Origin: Mycobacterium palustre
Lineage (GTDB): Bacteria > Actinomycetota > Actinomycetes > Mycobacteriales > Mycobacteriaceae
Reading direction: 5' to 3'
Assembly (NCBI RefSeq): GCF_002101785.1
Contig: NZ_LQPJ01000155.1
Location: forward strand, 1 to 47,933
DNA length: 47,933 nucleotides
Position numbers and translations under genes: made by a program. Of this stretch, positions 27,383-35,365 are shown piece by piece. How positions within the stretch are numbered: position 1 is the first letter of the stretch; every line of letters begins with the position of its first letter. Below the pieces are notes generated by a model. It was not told the origin of the DNA. It did not search any database and worked only from the letters and a program-made list of their open reading frames with translations.

Positions 27383-28918
27383 CGGCACCACCGCGTCGAT
27401 CAGGTGCGGGCCGGGTTCGGCGAACGCGGCCCGCAGGGCGTCGGCGAATTCCTCGGCGGTGCTGACGCGCCGCGCCGGAACGCCCATGCCCTCGGCGATC
27501 CTGACGAAATCCATGGCGGGCCTGGACAAGTCGAGGAGGTCCTGCGCCTTGGGGCCGGGGGCCGATCCGGCGCCGACGCGTTGCAGCTCGACCCGCAGGA
27601 TGTCGTAGGCGCCGTTGTCGTAGACCACGGTGGTGACGTCGAGGTTCTCGCGCGCCTGGGTCCACAACCCGGAAATGGTGTACATCGCCGACCCGTCGGA
27701 CTCCAGGCACAGCACCGGACGATCGGGCGCGGCGACCGCGGCGCCCACCGCGGCGGGGATGCCATAGCCGATCGCACCGCCGGTCAGCGTCAGCCAGTCG
27801 TGCGCCGGTGCGCCGGCGGTGGCCTGCGGCAGCAGCAGCCCGGAGGTGTTGGCCTCGTCGACGACGATCGCCCGTTCGGGCAGCAGCGCCCCGATCACGT
27901 CGGCCGCCGACGCGGACGTCAGCGCGCCCGTCGGCAGCTGCGGGCGCGACGCCGGCGCCACCGGCGCTTCGGTGCCGGGCGCGAGCTCGTCGGCTAGCGC
28001 GACGAGGGCCGCCGCGGCGCCTGGGTTTCCGGCGAGGGTGTGCACGTCGCAGCCCGCCGGCACCAGGTCGCTGGGGATGCCCGGGTAGGCGAAGAACGAC
28101 ACCGGCGACTTGGCACCCGCGAGCACCAGGTGCTTGGCGCCGTCGAGTTGGGCCGCGGCGGCCTCGGCGAAGTACGCGAGCCGCTCGACGGGGGGTACGC
28201 CCGCGCCGCGCTCCAGCCGCGTCGGGAACGTCTCGCACAACACCCGGGCGCCGGTGGCCTGCGCGATGCGCGCGGCCGCCGCCAGGCCGTCGCGGCGAGT
28301 GGCGTCGCCACCGACCATCAGGACCGTCGGCTCCCCCGAGCGCAATGCCCCCTTTACCTCCGGCGCATCGGATTGTTGGGCTTGGGCCGCATCGGTTTTC
28401 GGCGTGTCGGCGGGTTTGGCGCCGTCGGACCAGGACACGTCGGCGGGAAGGATCAGCGTGGCGATCTGCGAGCCGGACCGGCTCGCGGCGATCGCGTCGG
28501 CGGCGTCGGCCGCGACGGCGGCGCTGTCATGGCTGCGGCGCAGCCAACCCGAGACGGTTCCCGCCAGCGCGTCAATGTCGGATTCCAGTGGGGCGTCGTA
28601 CTTTTTGTGATAGGTGGCGTGGTCGCCGACCACGACGACCATTGGCACCCGGGCGCGCCGGGCGTTGTGCAGGTTGGCCAGGCCGTTACCCAGCCCGGGG
28701 CCCAGGTGCAGCAGCACCGCGGCCGGGCGATCGGCGATGCGGGCGTAGCCGTCGGCCGCCCCGGTGGCCACCCCCTCGAAAAGCGCCAGCACGCCCCGCA
28801 TTTGGGGAACGGCGTCCAGCGCGGCCACGAAGTGCATCTCCGACGTGCCCGGGTTCGAGAAGCACACGTCGACGCCGCCGTCGACCAGGGTGTTGATCAG
28901 GGCCTGGGCGCCGTTCAC
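27368..28918 (-). CDS. ilvX: thiamine-diphosphate-dependent enzyme IlvX (acetolactate synthase-like)
   Basis: A 516-residue ThDP enzyme (515 in M. tuberculosis). The N-terminal Pyr domain has the cofactor-activating Glu48 in FEGVATGAADGYAR; the C-terminal PP domain has the metal/diphosphate motif ESDGSAMY followed by DNGAYD. Despite the name it is not needed for branched-chain synthesis in the canonical sense, since the true IlvB lies elsewhere, and its substrate is unknown. It closely resembles benzoylformate decarboxylase/acetolactate synthase-like proteins. The ATG overlaps the amidohydrolase stop by four bases, so it is the last gene of the fadD19 operon. Confidence 0.9.
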   Translation of the reverse strand: MNGAQALINTLVDGGVDVCFSNPGTSEMHFVAALDAVPQMRGVLALFEGVATGAADGYARIADRPAAVLLHLGPGLGNGLANLHNARRARVPMVVVVGDHATYHKKYDAPLESDIDALAGTVSGWLRRSHDSAAVAADAADAIAASRSGSQIATLILPADVSWSDGAKPADTPKTDAAQAQQSDAPEVKGALRSGEPTVLMVGGDATRRDGLAAAARIAQATGARVLCETFPTRLERGAGVPPVERLAYFAEAAAAQLDGAKHLVLAGAKSPVSFFAYPGIPSDLVPAGCDVHTLAGNPGAAAALVALADELAPGTEAPVAPASRPQLPTGALTSASAADVIGALLPERAIVVDEANTSGLLLPQATAGAPAHDWLTLTGGAIGYGIPAAVGAAVAAPDRPVLCLESDGSAMYTISGLWTQARENLDVTTVVYDNGAYDILRVELQRVGAGSAPGPKAQDLLDLSRPAMDFVRIAEGMGVPARRVSTAEEFADALRAAFAEPGPHLIDAVVPSLLG

Positions 28919-29760
28919 GGCGTCGCCTCCTTCGCTGGTAGGCCGGCTGGTAGGCCGAAAACGCGTTTCGCGTTGTCGTGGAGGAAGTCTCGGCGGGCCT
29001 CGTCACCGAGGCCGATGTCGTCGAGCCCCGCCAGGGCGTGCGCGTGCGTCATCATCGGGTAGTTGGTGCCGAACAACACCTTCCGTTGTCCGGTACCGGT
29101 TTTCATGAAGCTGACGAGCTCTCGGGGCAGCCGCTGGATCGTGTAGGCCGAGGTGTCGATGTAGACGTTCTCGTGCTTGCGGGCCACCGCGACCATCTCC
29201 TCCGTCCACGGGTAGCCGACGTGGCCGCACACGATGACCAGCTCGGGAAAGTCGAGGGCCACCTGGTCGATGTAGGGGATCGGTCGCCCGGTCTCCGAGG
29301 GTCGCAGCGGGCCGGTGTGGCCGACCTGGGTGCAAAACGGCACCCCGGATTCCACGCATTCGGCGAACAGCGGGTAGTAGCGGCGATCGGTGGGCGGCGC
29401 GTCCCACAGCCACGGCACCACCCGCAGGCCCACGAATCCTTCCCCGATGCGGCGCCGCAGCTCGCGGACCGCCGGCATCGGGCGGTCGAGGTCGACGGTG
29501 GCCAGGCCGGCGAACCGGTCGGGGCGGGACGCCACCCATTCGGCGACCTCGTCGTTGGAGATCAGGTCCTGGCCGTGGGGGCCGCGCCACGCGCTGAGCA
29601 GGCCGACGCCGACGCCGGCGGCGTCCATGGACTCGATCGTGGCGTCGATCGGGATGTCGGTGTCCGGGATCGACCCGCCCGTCCAGCGCCGCAGCGAGGC
29701 CAAGAAGTCGCTGCGCAAAAACCGCGGCGTCGGGTGCTGCATCCACACGTCGATCGTCAT
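28915..29760 (-). CDS. amidohydrolase-2 family protein (Rv3510c-type), altered metal site
   Basis: A 281-residue TIM-barrel protein of the amidohydrolase-2/ACMSD family, members of which decarboxylate or hydrolyse ring-cleavage-type acids. The core is well kept: VGHTGPLRPSE, CGHVGYPW, YIDTSAYT and a C-terminal DNAKRVFGL. The usual N-terminal HxH is, however, replaced by DVWMQH, and the metal-site Asp of the FGSDYP motif is Asn in FGTNYP. The same replacements occur in the M. tuberculosis homologue as I know it, so this is not a sequencing effect. It may use no metal or a different mechanism. It is in an operon with ilvX (four-base overlap). Confidence 0.85.
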   Translation of the reverse strand: MTIDVWMQHPTPRFLRSDFLASLRRWTGGSIPDTDIPIDATIESMDAAGVGVGLLSAWRGPHGQDLISNDEVAEWVASRPDRFAGLATVDLDRPMPAVRELRRRIGEGFVGLRVVPWLWDAPPTDRRYYPLFAECVESGVPFCTQVGHTGPLRPSETGRPIPYIDQVALDFPELVIVCGHVGYPWTEEMVAVARKHENVYIDTSAYTIQRLPRELVSFMKTGTGQRKVLFGTNYPMMTHAHALAGLDDIGLGDEARRDFLHDNAKRVFGLPAGLPAKEATP

Positions 29761-29817
29761 CGCGCTTCGACACTAGCCCGTTGGGTCGGCAAGGCTTAGG
29801 CGCGGCCAGCGCGGCGC

Positions 29818-30591
29818 TTAGGCGGCCAGCGCGGCGCGGGCCGCGGCGTCGGCCTGCCGCGCGTACCCGCCGCCGAACAGCACCACGTGCGCCAGCAGCG
29901 GGAACAGCTGGTGCAGCCCGATACGGTTGCGCCACCCCGGCCGTAGCGGCCGCACCCGCTGGTAGCCGGCGAGGACCGCGTCGAGGTGCGGGCAGCCGAA
30001 CAGCGCGAGCATCGCCAGGTCGGTCTCGCGGTGACCGCCGTGTGCGGCCGGGTCGATCAGCACCACCCCGTCGGGCGTCCACATCACGTTGCCGCTCCAC
30101 AGGTCGCCGTGCAGCCGGGCGGGCGGGTCGTCGTCATCGGAGTCGAAGTCACCGGCCCGGCAACGCGCGGCGACGGAGTCGATCGCGGCGCGGGTCGAAG
30201 CGTCGAGCCGCGCCGCCGCGAGCTCGGCCATCGGGGCCAGCCGCTCGTCGGCGTAAAAGTCGCCCCAGCGGCGGTGCGTGTGCAGCGACATCGGCAACGG
30301 CTGCGCGAGCGGCCCGAAGAACCCGGGTCCGTCCCACCCGTCGGGCCCGGCGCCGAACGCGTCCGCTCCCGCGTCGTGCGTGACGGCCAGCTGGCCCCCG
30401 AACGCGTGGGCGGCCTGCGGGGTCGGGTTGACCGAGTCGAGTCGCCGCAGGGTGAGGCCGGTCGCGTCGGCGCGGACCACCTGCGCGCAGGGCACACCGC
30501 CGTCGACGCCGGACAACCAGCGCAACCCCGCCGCTTCCCACGCGAAGTAGCCGGCGGGGGCGCCCGGGTGGTGTTTGACGAAGTCGGTCAC
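29818..30591 (-). CDS. fructosamine-3-kinase-like protein
   Basis: A 257-residue member of the fructosamine/ketosamine kinase family (APH-like kinase fold). The catalytic loop is HGDLWSGN (161-168) and the metal-binding segment IDPAAHGGHRETDLAM starts at 179. The family phosphorylates ketosamines on glycated proteins or free amino acids. The N-terminal lobe looks short: the nucleotide-binding lysine region is not obvious before AGYFAWEAAGL. It sits four bases downstream of fadD19 and 57 bases before the amidohydrolase, so it should be co-transcribed with steroid genes. In M. tuberculosis the corresponding gap holds PE_PGRS genes. Confidence 0.85.
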   Translation of the reverse strand: MTDFVKHHPGAPAGYFAWEAAGLRWLSGVDGGVPCAQVVRADATGLTLRRLDSVNPTPQAAHAFGGQLAVTHDAGADAFGAGPDGWDGPGFFGPLAQPLPMSLHTHRRWGDFYADERLAPMAELAAARLDASTRAAIDSVAARCRAGDFDSDDDDPPARLHGDLWSGNVMWTPDGVVLIDPAAHGGHRETDLAMLALFGCPHLDAVLAGYQRVRPLRPGWRNRIGLHQLFPLLAHVVLFGGGYARQADAAARAALAA

Positions 30592-30595
30592 GCAG

Positions 30596-32230
30596 TCAGG
30601 TCGTCACGCGGCTGGCATGCACGTCGTCGGCCGGCCGGGCCTCGGTCTGCTCCTTCGCCCAGCGGTAGTCGGGTTTGCCTGCGGGCGAACGCTTCACCTC
30701 GTCGACCAGCCAAAGGCTGCGCGGCACTTTGTATCCCGCGATCTCCGAGCGCACGAAGCTGTCCAGCTCGGCGAGCGTCGGCCGGCACCCCGGGCGGGGC
30801 TGCACGACGGCCGCCACGCACTGGCCGTACCGCGCATCGGGCACCCCCACCACCAGGGCGTCGAAGACATCGGGATGACCCTTCAGCGCCGCCTCGACCT
30901 CTTCGGGGTAGATCTTTTCCCCGCCGCTGTTGATCGACACCGAACCGCGGCCGAGCATCGTGACGGTGCCGTCCTCCTCGACCAGGGCCCAGTCACCCGG
31001 AATGGCATACCGCACACCGTTGATGGTCCGGAACGTCTCGGCGGTCTTCTTCTCGTCCTTGTAGTAGCCGACCGGGATGTTGCCCTTCTTAGCGATGAAG
31101 CCCCGCACGCCCGAACCCGGCTTGACCTCGTTACCGTCCTCGTCGAGCACGACGGTGCGGTGGTCGATGGTCACGCGCGGGCCGCCGCCGTGCGGCGCGC
31201 CCGCGGCCACGATGCTGGTGCCGCCGAACCCGGTCTCCGACGAACCGATCGAGTCCGTGATGACGCGGTTGGGCAGCAGCTCGAGGAGCTTCTCCTTGAT
31301 GCTCGGCGAGAACAGCGCCGCGGTGCTGGCCAGCAGGTACAGCGACGACAGGTCGTAGTCGTTGTTCTTGTCGAGCGCGTCGAGCAGCGGACGGGCCATG
31401 GCGTCGCCGGTGAAGAACAGCAGGTTCACCTTGTGCTTGTGGATCGTGCGCCACACCTCGTCGGCGTTGAATTCCGGTGCCAGCACGGTGGTTTGGCCCG
31501 AGAAGATCGACATCCAGGTCGCCGACTGGGTGGCGCCGTGGATCATCGGCGGTATCGGGTAGCGCACCATCGGCGGGTTGGCGGCCGCGGCCTTGGCCAG
31601 GTCGTACTCGTCCTTGACGAATTCGCCTGTGGCGAAGTCGGTTCCGCCGAACAGCACCCGGTAGATGTCCTCGTGGCGCCACATCACGCCCTTGGGGAAG
31701 CCGGTGGTGCCCCCCGTGTAGAGGAGGTAGATGTCGTCGGCGCTGCGCTCGCCGAAGTCGCGTTCGGGGGATCCCTGAGCGACGGCGGAGTAGAACTCGA
31801 CGCCGCCGTAGCGCTGGAAGTCGTTGTCGGAGCCGTCCTCGACGACGAGGACCGTCTTGACGCCGGGCGTGTCCGGCAGCACGTTGGCGACCCGGTCGGA
31901 GTACTGCCGCTCGTGCACCAGCGCGACCATGTCGGAGTTGTCGAACAGGTAGCGCAGCTCGCCCTCGACGTAGCGGTAGTTGACGTTCACCAGGATCGCG
32001 CCGGCCTTGACGATGCCCAGCATCGCGATGACGATCTCAATGCGGTTGCGGCAGTACAGCCCGACCTTGTCGTCCTTGCCCACGCCCTGGTCCATCAGGT
32101 AGTGCGCCAGGCGGTTGGCCTTCTCCTCGAGTTGGGCGTAGGTCAGCTTCTCGTCGCCGCAGATCAGGGCGACACGGTCAGGCACAGCGTCGATGGCGTG
32201 CTCGGCGAGGTCGGCGATGTTCAAGGCCAC
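30596..32230 (-). CDS. fadD19: steroid-24-oyl-CoA synthetase FadD19
   Basis: A 544-residue ANL ligase (548 in M. tuberculosis) that activates the C8/C5 cholesterol side-chain acids. Motifs: YTGGTTGFPKG (171-181), SIGSSETGFGG, the GRGSVSINSGGEKIYPEEVE hinge segment and the catalytic Lys in RSPAGKPDYRW. The start is GTG 32230, giving the conserved VALNIADLAEHA N-terminus. It lies 11 bases from an exact KstR operator, with a TAATTT hexamer ending seven bases upstream, so the mRNA is probably leaderless. A frame start at 32278 lies beyond the operator and is rejected. It leads an operon of fadD19, a fructosamine-kinase-like gene, the amidohydrolase and ilvX. Confidence 0.96.
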   Translation of the reverse strand: MALNIADLAEHAIDAVPDRVALICGDEKLTYAQLEEKANRLAHYLMDQGVGKDDKVGLYCRNRIEIVIAMLGIVKAGAILVNVNYRYVEGELRYLFDNSDMVALVHERQYSDRVANVLPDTPGVKTVLVVEDGSDNDFQRYGGVEFYSAVAQGSPERDFGERSADDIYLLYTGGTTGFPKGVMWRHEDIYRVLFGGTDFATGEFVKDEYDLAKAAAANPPMVRYPIPPMIHGATQSATWMSIFSGQTTVLAPEFNADEVWRTIHKHKVNLLFFTGDAMARPLLDALDKNNDYDLSSLYLLASTAALFSPSIKEKLLELLPNRVITDSIGSSETGFGGTSIVAAGAPHGGGPRVTIDHRTVVLDEDGNEVKPGSGVRGFIAKKGNIPVGYYKDEKKTAETFRTINGVRYAIPGDWALVEEDGTVTMLGRGSVSINSGGEKIYPEEVEAALKGHPDVFDALVVGVPDARYGQCVAAVVQPRPGCRPTLAELDSFVRSEIAGYKVPRSLWLVDEVKRSPAGKPDYRWAKEQTEARPADDVHASRVTT

Positions 32231-32241
32231 GGTGACCAAAT

Positions 32242-32255
32242 TAGAACGTGTTACA
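32242..32255. promoter_or_regulatory. KstR operator (exact) between fadD19 and echA19
   Basis: TAGAACGTGTTACA, exact. On the fadD19 side the terminal TA begins a TAATTT hexamer (32238-32243 on the minus strand), a -10 box seven bases before the GTG. On the echA19 side it is 45 bases from the start. Confidence 0.9.
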
Positions 32256-32300
32256 TTTCTTGACAAGCTCACCCCCAACGTCGACCGAAAGGCGGTAGCC

Positions 32301-33113
32301 GTGGCCCAGACCTCAGCTAACGAACAGACGGGGCCCGACGCCCTCGTGGAGCAGCGTGGTCACACCCTGATCGTCACGCTCAACCGGCCACACGCCCGCA
32401 ACGCGCTGAGCACCGAAATGATGGAAATCATGGTGCAGGCATGGGACCGCGTCGACAACGACCCCGACATCCGCTGCTGCATCCTCACCGGGGCCGGCGG
32501 CTACTTCTGCGCGGGCATGGACTTGAAGACAGCAACCAAGAAGCCCCCGGGCGATTCGTTCAAGGACGGCAGCTACGACCCGTCACGGATCGACGCTTTG
32601 CTGAAGGGGCGCCGGCTGACCAAGCCGCTGATCGCGGCGGTCGAGGGACCGGCCATCGCCGGCGGCACCGAGATCCTGCAGGGCACCGACATCCGCGTCG
32701 CCGGCGAGAGCGCCAAGTTCGGCATCTCCGAGGCCAAGTGGAGCCTCTACCCCATGGGGGGCTCGGCCGTGCGACTGGTGCGCCAGATCCCCTACACCGT
32801 CGCGTGCGACCTGTTGCTGACCGGCCGGCACATCACCGCCGCCGAGGCCAAGGAGATCGGCCTGATCGGGCACGTCGTTCCCGACGGGCAGGCGCTGACC
32901 AAGGCGCTCGAGATCGCCGAGATCATCGAGAACAACGGCCCGCTGGCCGTGCAGGCGATCCTGCGGGCGATCCGGGAGACCGAGGGCATGCACGAAAACG
33001 ACGCCTTCAAGATCGACACCCAGATCGGCATCAAGGTGTTCCTGTCCGACGACGCCAAGGAAGGGCCGCGCGCGTTCGCCGAGAAGCGCAAGCCCAACTT
33101 CCAGAACCGCTAG
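32301..33113 (+). CDS. echA19: steroid enoyl-CoA hydratase EchA19
   Basis: A 270-residue crotonase (263 in M. tuberculosis) that hydrates the 22,23 double bond of steroid side-chain enoyl-CoA esters. Oxyanion segments CAGMDL (70-75) and GPAIAGGTE (116-124, ending in Glu124) and the catalytic Glu144 in ISEAKW are present. GTG 32301 has AAAGGCGG six bases upstream; frame-open codons before it extend back over the fadD19 start and are rejected. It is transcribed away from fadD19 from a shared regulatory gap. Confidence 0.95.
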   Translation: MAQTSANEQTGPDALVEQRGHTLIVTLNRPHARNALSTEMMEIMVQAWDRVDNDPDIRCCILTGAGGYFCAGMDLKTATKKPPGDSFKDGSYDPSRIDALLKGRRLTKPLIAAVEGPAIAGGTEILQGTDIRVAGESAKFGISEAKWSLYPMGGSAVRLVRQIPYTVACDLLLTGRHITAAEAKEIGLIGHVVPDGQALTKALEIAEIIENNGPLAVQAILRAIRETEGMHENDAFKIDTQIGIKVFLSDDAKEGPRAFAEKRKPNFQNR

Positions 33114-33134
33114 GGGTACGCGGCGCCTTCATTG

Positions 33135-33196
33135 CGCCGAACGTGCTCTGAGGGTGGGATTTTCGCGATTTTCTCACCCTCAGATCACGTTCGGCG
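33135..33196. repeat. 62-bp palindromic repeat, left copy
   Basis: The element begins CGCCGAACGTGCTCTGAGGG and ends CCCTCAGATCACGTTCGGCG; the arms pair over about 19-20 bases around an AT-rich loop. The stop codon of the DUF559 gene (33185-33187) lies inside its right arm, so the last codons of that gene are made of repeat sequence. It is the same length as the copy at 34058. It could also act as a terminator for echA19. Confidence 0.85.
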
Positions 33197-34054
33197 AGCC
33201 CACGCCGCCGCCAACCGTCCGAGGATGCCGCCCCGCGTGTCCCCGGCTGTCACGCGGATAGCGATCCACCCGAGTTCGGGTAACGCCTCATAACGCTCGA
33301 TGTCCTTGCGGAACTGCCGGGGATCCGTCCAGTGCTGGGGCCCTTCGTATTCCAGTGCGATTTTGACGTCGTCCCAACCCATGTCGACAACCGCGACCAG
33401 CTCACCGTATTCGCCGTGGATCGGAAGCTGGGTCTGCGGCGGGGGATAACCCGCCTCGATGACCAGCAGCCGCAGCCACGTCTCGCGCGGTGACTCGGCG
33501 CCGGGGTCGACAAGTGTCAACGCTCGCCTCGCCCGCCTGATGTTGCGGTGGCCTTTGTAGCGGTCCGCGATCATTTCGGCGTCGGCGGCCTTCAGTCCGG
33601 TCGCCCGGGCAAGGGCGTCGATCGCCGCGACGGCTTTGCCGACGGTATTGCGGCAGGCGATGTCGAACGCCGTACGGGCTGGCGTCGTCGCGGAAACGCC
33701 GCCGATGAGCTGGATCTCGTCGTCGGCGACGGTGTCCAACCAGGTGCGGATGCCGGCCGGCGGACGACGGTGTTGGTACAGCAACTGAGCCGGCGCCTGG
33801 TGGTCTACCCATTTGGCGCCGTGCAGCGCGGACGCGGAATGCCCCGCGACCACGCCGCGCCGCCGCGACCACAGCCACGCGGCGCGGGCCCGGGTCGCGG
33901 CGGTGAGGTCGGTGTCGGGTGGGATGTAAACGTCCGGGTGCAGCGCGACGAATCGGCTACGCAACTGGTGCCGCGTCAGGGCACCCGATTTGATGGCCTC
34001 GCTTCCGATGAACGCCTCTCCCATGAGGGGCAGTGTGGCGCGCGGCACCGACAT
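33185..34054 (-). CDS. DUF559/AbiEi-like endonuclease-fold protein
   Basis: A 289-residue protein. The N-terminal ~60 residues resemble a small winged-helix domain as seen in AbiEi-type antitoxins (SGALTRHQLRSR). The C-terminal part has a Vsr-like nuclease core: a strand with Asp at VVDMGWDD, then IALEYEGPQHW, and a distal strand GWIAIRV. The E-x-x-G-x-x-H pattern is typical of DUF559. It carries no signal peptide. The start (ATG 34054) is three bases from one 62-bp palindrome and the stop lies inside the other, so gene plus repeats look like one unit. The actual substrate is unknown. The KstR block is interrupted here, with no operator nearby. Confidence 0.75.
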   Translation of the reverse strand: MSVPRATLPLMGEAFIGSEAIKSGALTRHQLRSRFVALHPDVYIPPDTDLTAATRARAAWLWSRRRGVVAGHSASALHGAKWVDHQAPAQLLYQHRRPPAGIRTWLDTVADDEIQLIGGVSATTPARTAFDIACRNTVGKAVAAIDALARATGLKAADAEMIADRYKGHRNIRRARRALTLVDPGAESPRETWLRLLVIEAGYPPPQTQLPIHGEYGELVAVVDMGWDDVKIALEYEGPQHWTDPRQFRKDIERYEALPELGWIAIRVTAGDTRGGILGRLAAAWARRT

Positions 34055-34057
34055 CCC

Positions 34058-34119
34058 CGCCGAACGTGCTCTCAGTGCGCGATTTTGGCAGAATTGCCGC
34101 CCTCAGAGCACGTTCGGCG
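34058..34119. repeat. 62-bp palindromic repeat, right copy
   Basis: It begins CGCCGAACGTGCTCTCAGTG and ends CGCCCTCAGAGCACGTTCGG plus CG. Read on the other strand, its first 20 bases are identical to those of the left copy. It ends 38 bases from the cyp142 stop and could terminate that operon. Confidence 0.85.
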
Positions 34120-34156
34120 TGGGGGTTACGGGCGCGAGGTTACGGTCGCGAGGACG

Positions 34157-35365
34157 TCAGGCGCCCACGGGCGCGGTGGGCGTGAACACCACCGGCATCT
34201 TCTCCAGGCCGCTGACGAAGTTCGCCGGGCGCAACGGCAGCTCCGCATCCGACGCGAGTCGCAGGTCGGGGAGCCGCTGCAGCAGGCGGGTTTGCATGAT
34301 CGACAGCTCGAGGCGGGCCAGCTGGTTGCCGAGGCAGAAGTGCGTCCCGAAGCCGAACGCGAGGTGGTTGTTGGGGTAGCGCTCGATGTCGAAGCTCTCG
34401 GGATCCTTGAAGACCTTCTCGTCGAAGTTCGCCGACTCGAAGAGCAAAATCATCTTTTCGCCCTGGCGCAACGGGGTGCCGTGGAACTCGGTGTCGGCGG
34501 TGACCGTGCGGGCCATGTTCTTCACCGGCGCGGTCCAGCGCAGCATCTCTTCGATCGCGTTGGGCAGCAATCCGAGGTCGTCGACCAGGCGCCGGTGCTG
34601 ATCGGGGTGCAGCAGCAGCTGCCGCGTCCCGCCGGACAGCGTGTGGCGCGTGGTCTCGTCGCCCCCGATCAGCAGCAGCAGGACCTCGGTGACGATCTGG
34701 TGGTCCTCCAGGCTCGACCCCTCGACCTCCGCGTGCACCAGGACGCTGACCAGGTCGTCGGTCGGCTCGGTCTTGCGCGCGGTGATCATGCCCATCATGT
34801 ATTCGCTGTAGGCGGCGAAGGCATCCATGGTGATCTGGAAATCCTCTTGCGCCGCAGTGCTGCTCAAGAAGCTGACCAGATCGTCGGACCACTTGAGGAA
34901 CATCTTGCGTTCCTCGGGCCGCACGCCGAGCATGTCGCCGATCACCGCCATCGGCAGCGGCGCGGCCAGGTCCCAGACGAAGTCGCACTCGCCGCGCTCG
35001 CACACCGCGTCGATCAGCGTGTCGCACAGCGAGACGATCTTGGCCTCTTGGTCTTTCACGCGCTTGCGGGTGAAGCCGGAGTTGACGAGCTTGCGGCGCA
35101 ACAGATGTTGCGGGTCATCCATCTCGATCATCATCTCGACGCCGTCTTGGTCGGGTCGGATGCCGCCGGCGTTGGAGAACAGTTCGGGGTTGCGCTCGGC
35201 GTCGATCACGGCCTGATACGTCGACGCGGCGGCCAGCCCGTTGCGGTCCCGGAACACCGGCTCGTGCTCGCGCATCCAGCGGTAGACGCTACGCGAGTCC
35301 CCCGCGTAGAACGCGCCGTCGGTCAGGTCGACGTCCGGCCTGGTCTGCAAACTGGTCGAAGTCAT
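34157..35365 (-). CDS. cyp142: cholesterol 27-monooxygenase CYP142
   Basis: A 402-residue cytosolic P450 (398 in M. tuberculosis) that oxidises C26/C27 of cholest-4-en-3-one to the alcohol and the acid, the entry step of side-chain loss. I-helix GGDETT (234-239), ExxR Glu273-Arg276, and heme ligand Cys344 in FGFGTHFCLG. The ATG overlaps the stop of the upstream gene by four bases (ATGA), so it is transcribed from the exact KstR operator at 36089. FdxD encoded in this window is a candidate electron donor. Confidence 0.96.
   Translation of the reverse strand: MTSTSLQTRPDVDLTDGAFYAGDSRSVYRWMREHEPVFRDRNGLAAASTYQAVIDAERNPELFSNAGGIRPDQDGVEMMIEMDDPQHLLRRKLVNSGFTRKRVKDQEAKIVSLCDTLIDAVCERGECDFVWDLAAPLPMAVIGDMLGVRPEERKMFLKWSDDLVSFLSSTAAQEDFQITMDAFAAYSEYMMGMITARKTEPTDDLVSVLVHAEVEGSSLEDHQIVTEVLLLLIGGDETTRHTLSGGTRQLLLHPDQHRRLVDDLGLLPNAIEEMLRWTAPVKNMARTVTADTEFHGTPLRQGEKMILLFESANFDEKVFKDPESFDIERYPNNHLAFGFGTHFCLGNQLARLELSIMQTRLLQRLPDLRLASDAELPLRPANFVSGLEKMPVVFTPTAPVGA

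Noticed and set aside
29761..29817. Possible KstR operator upstream of the amidohydrolase (ACTAGCCCGTTGGG)
   Set aside because: Two to three mismatches to the fixed positions; the gene is more simply read from the fadD19 promoter.
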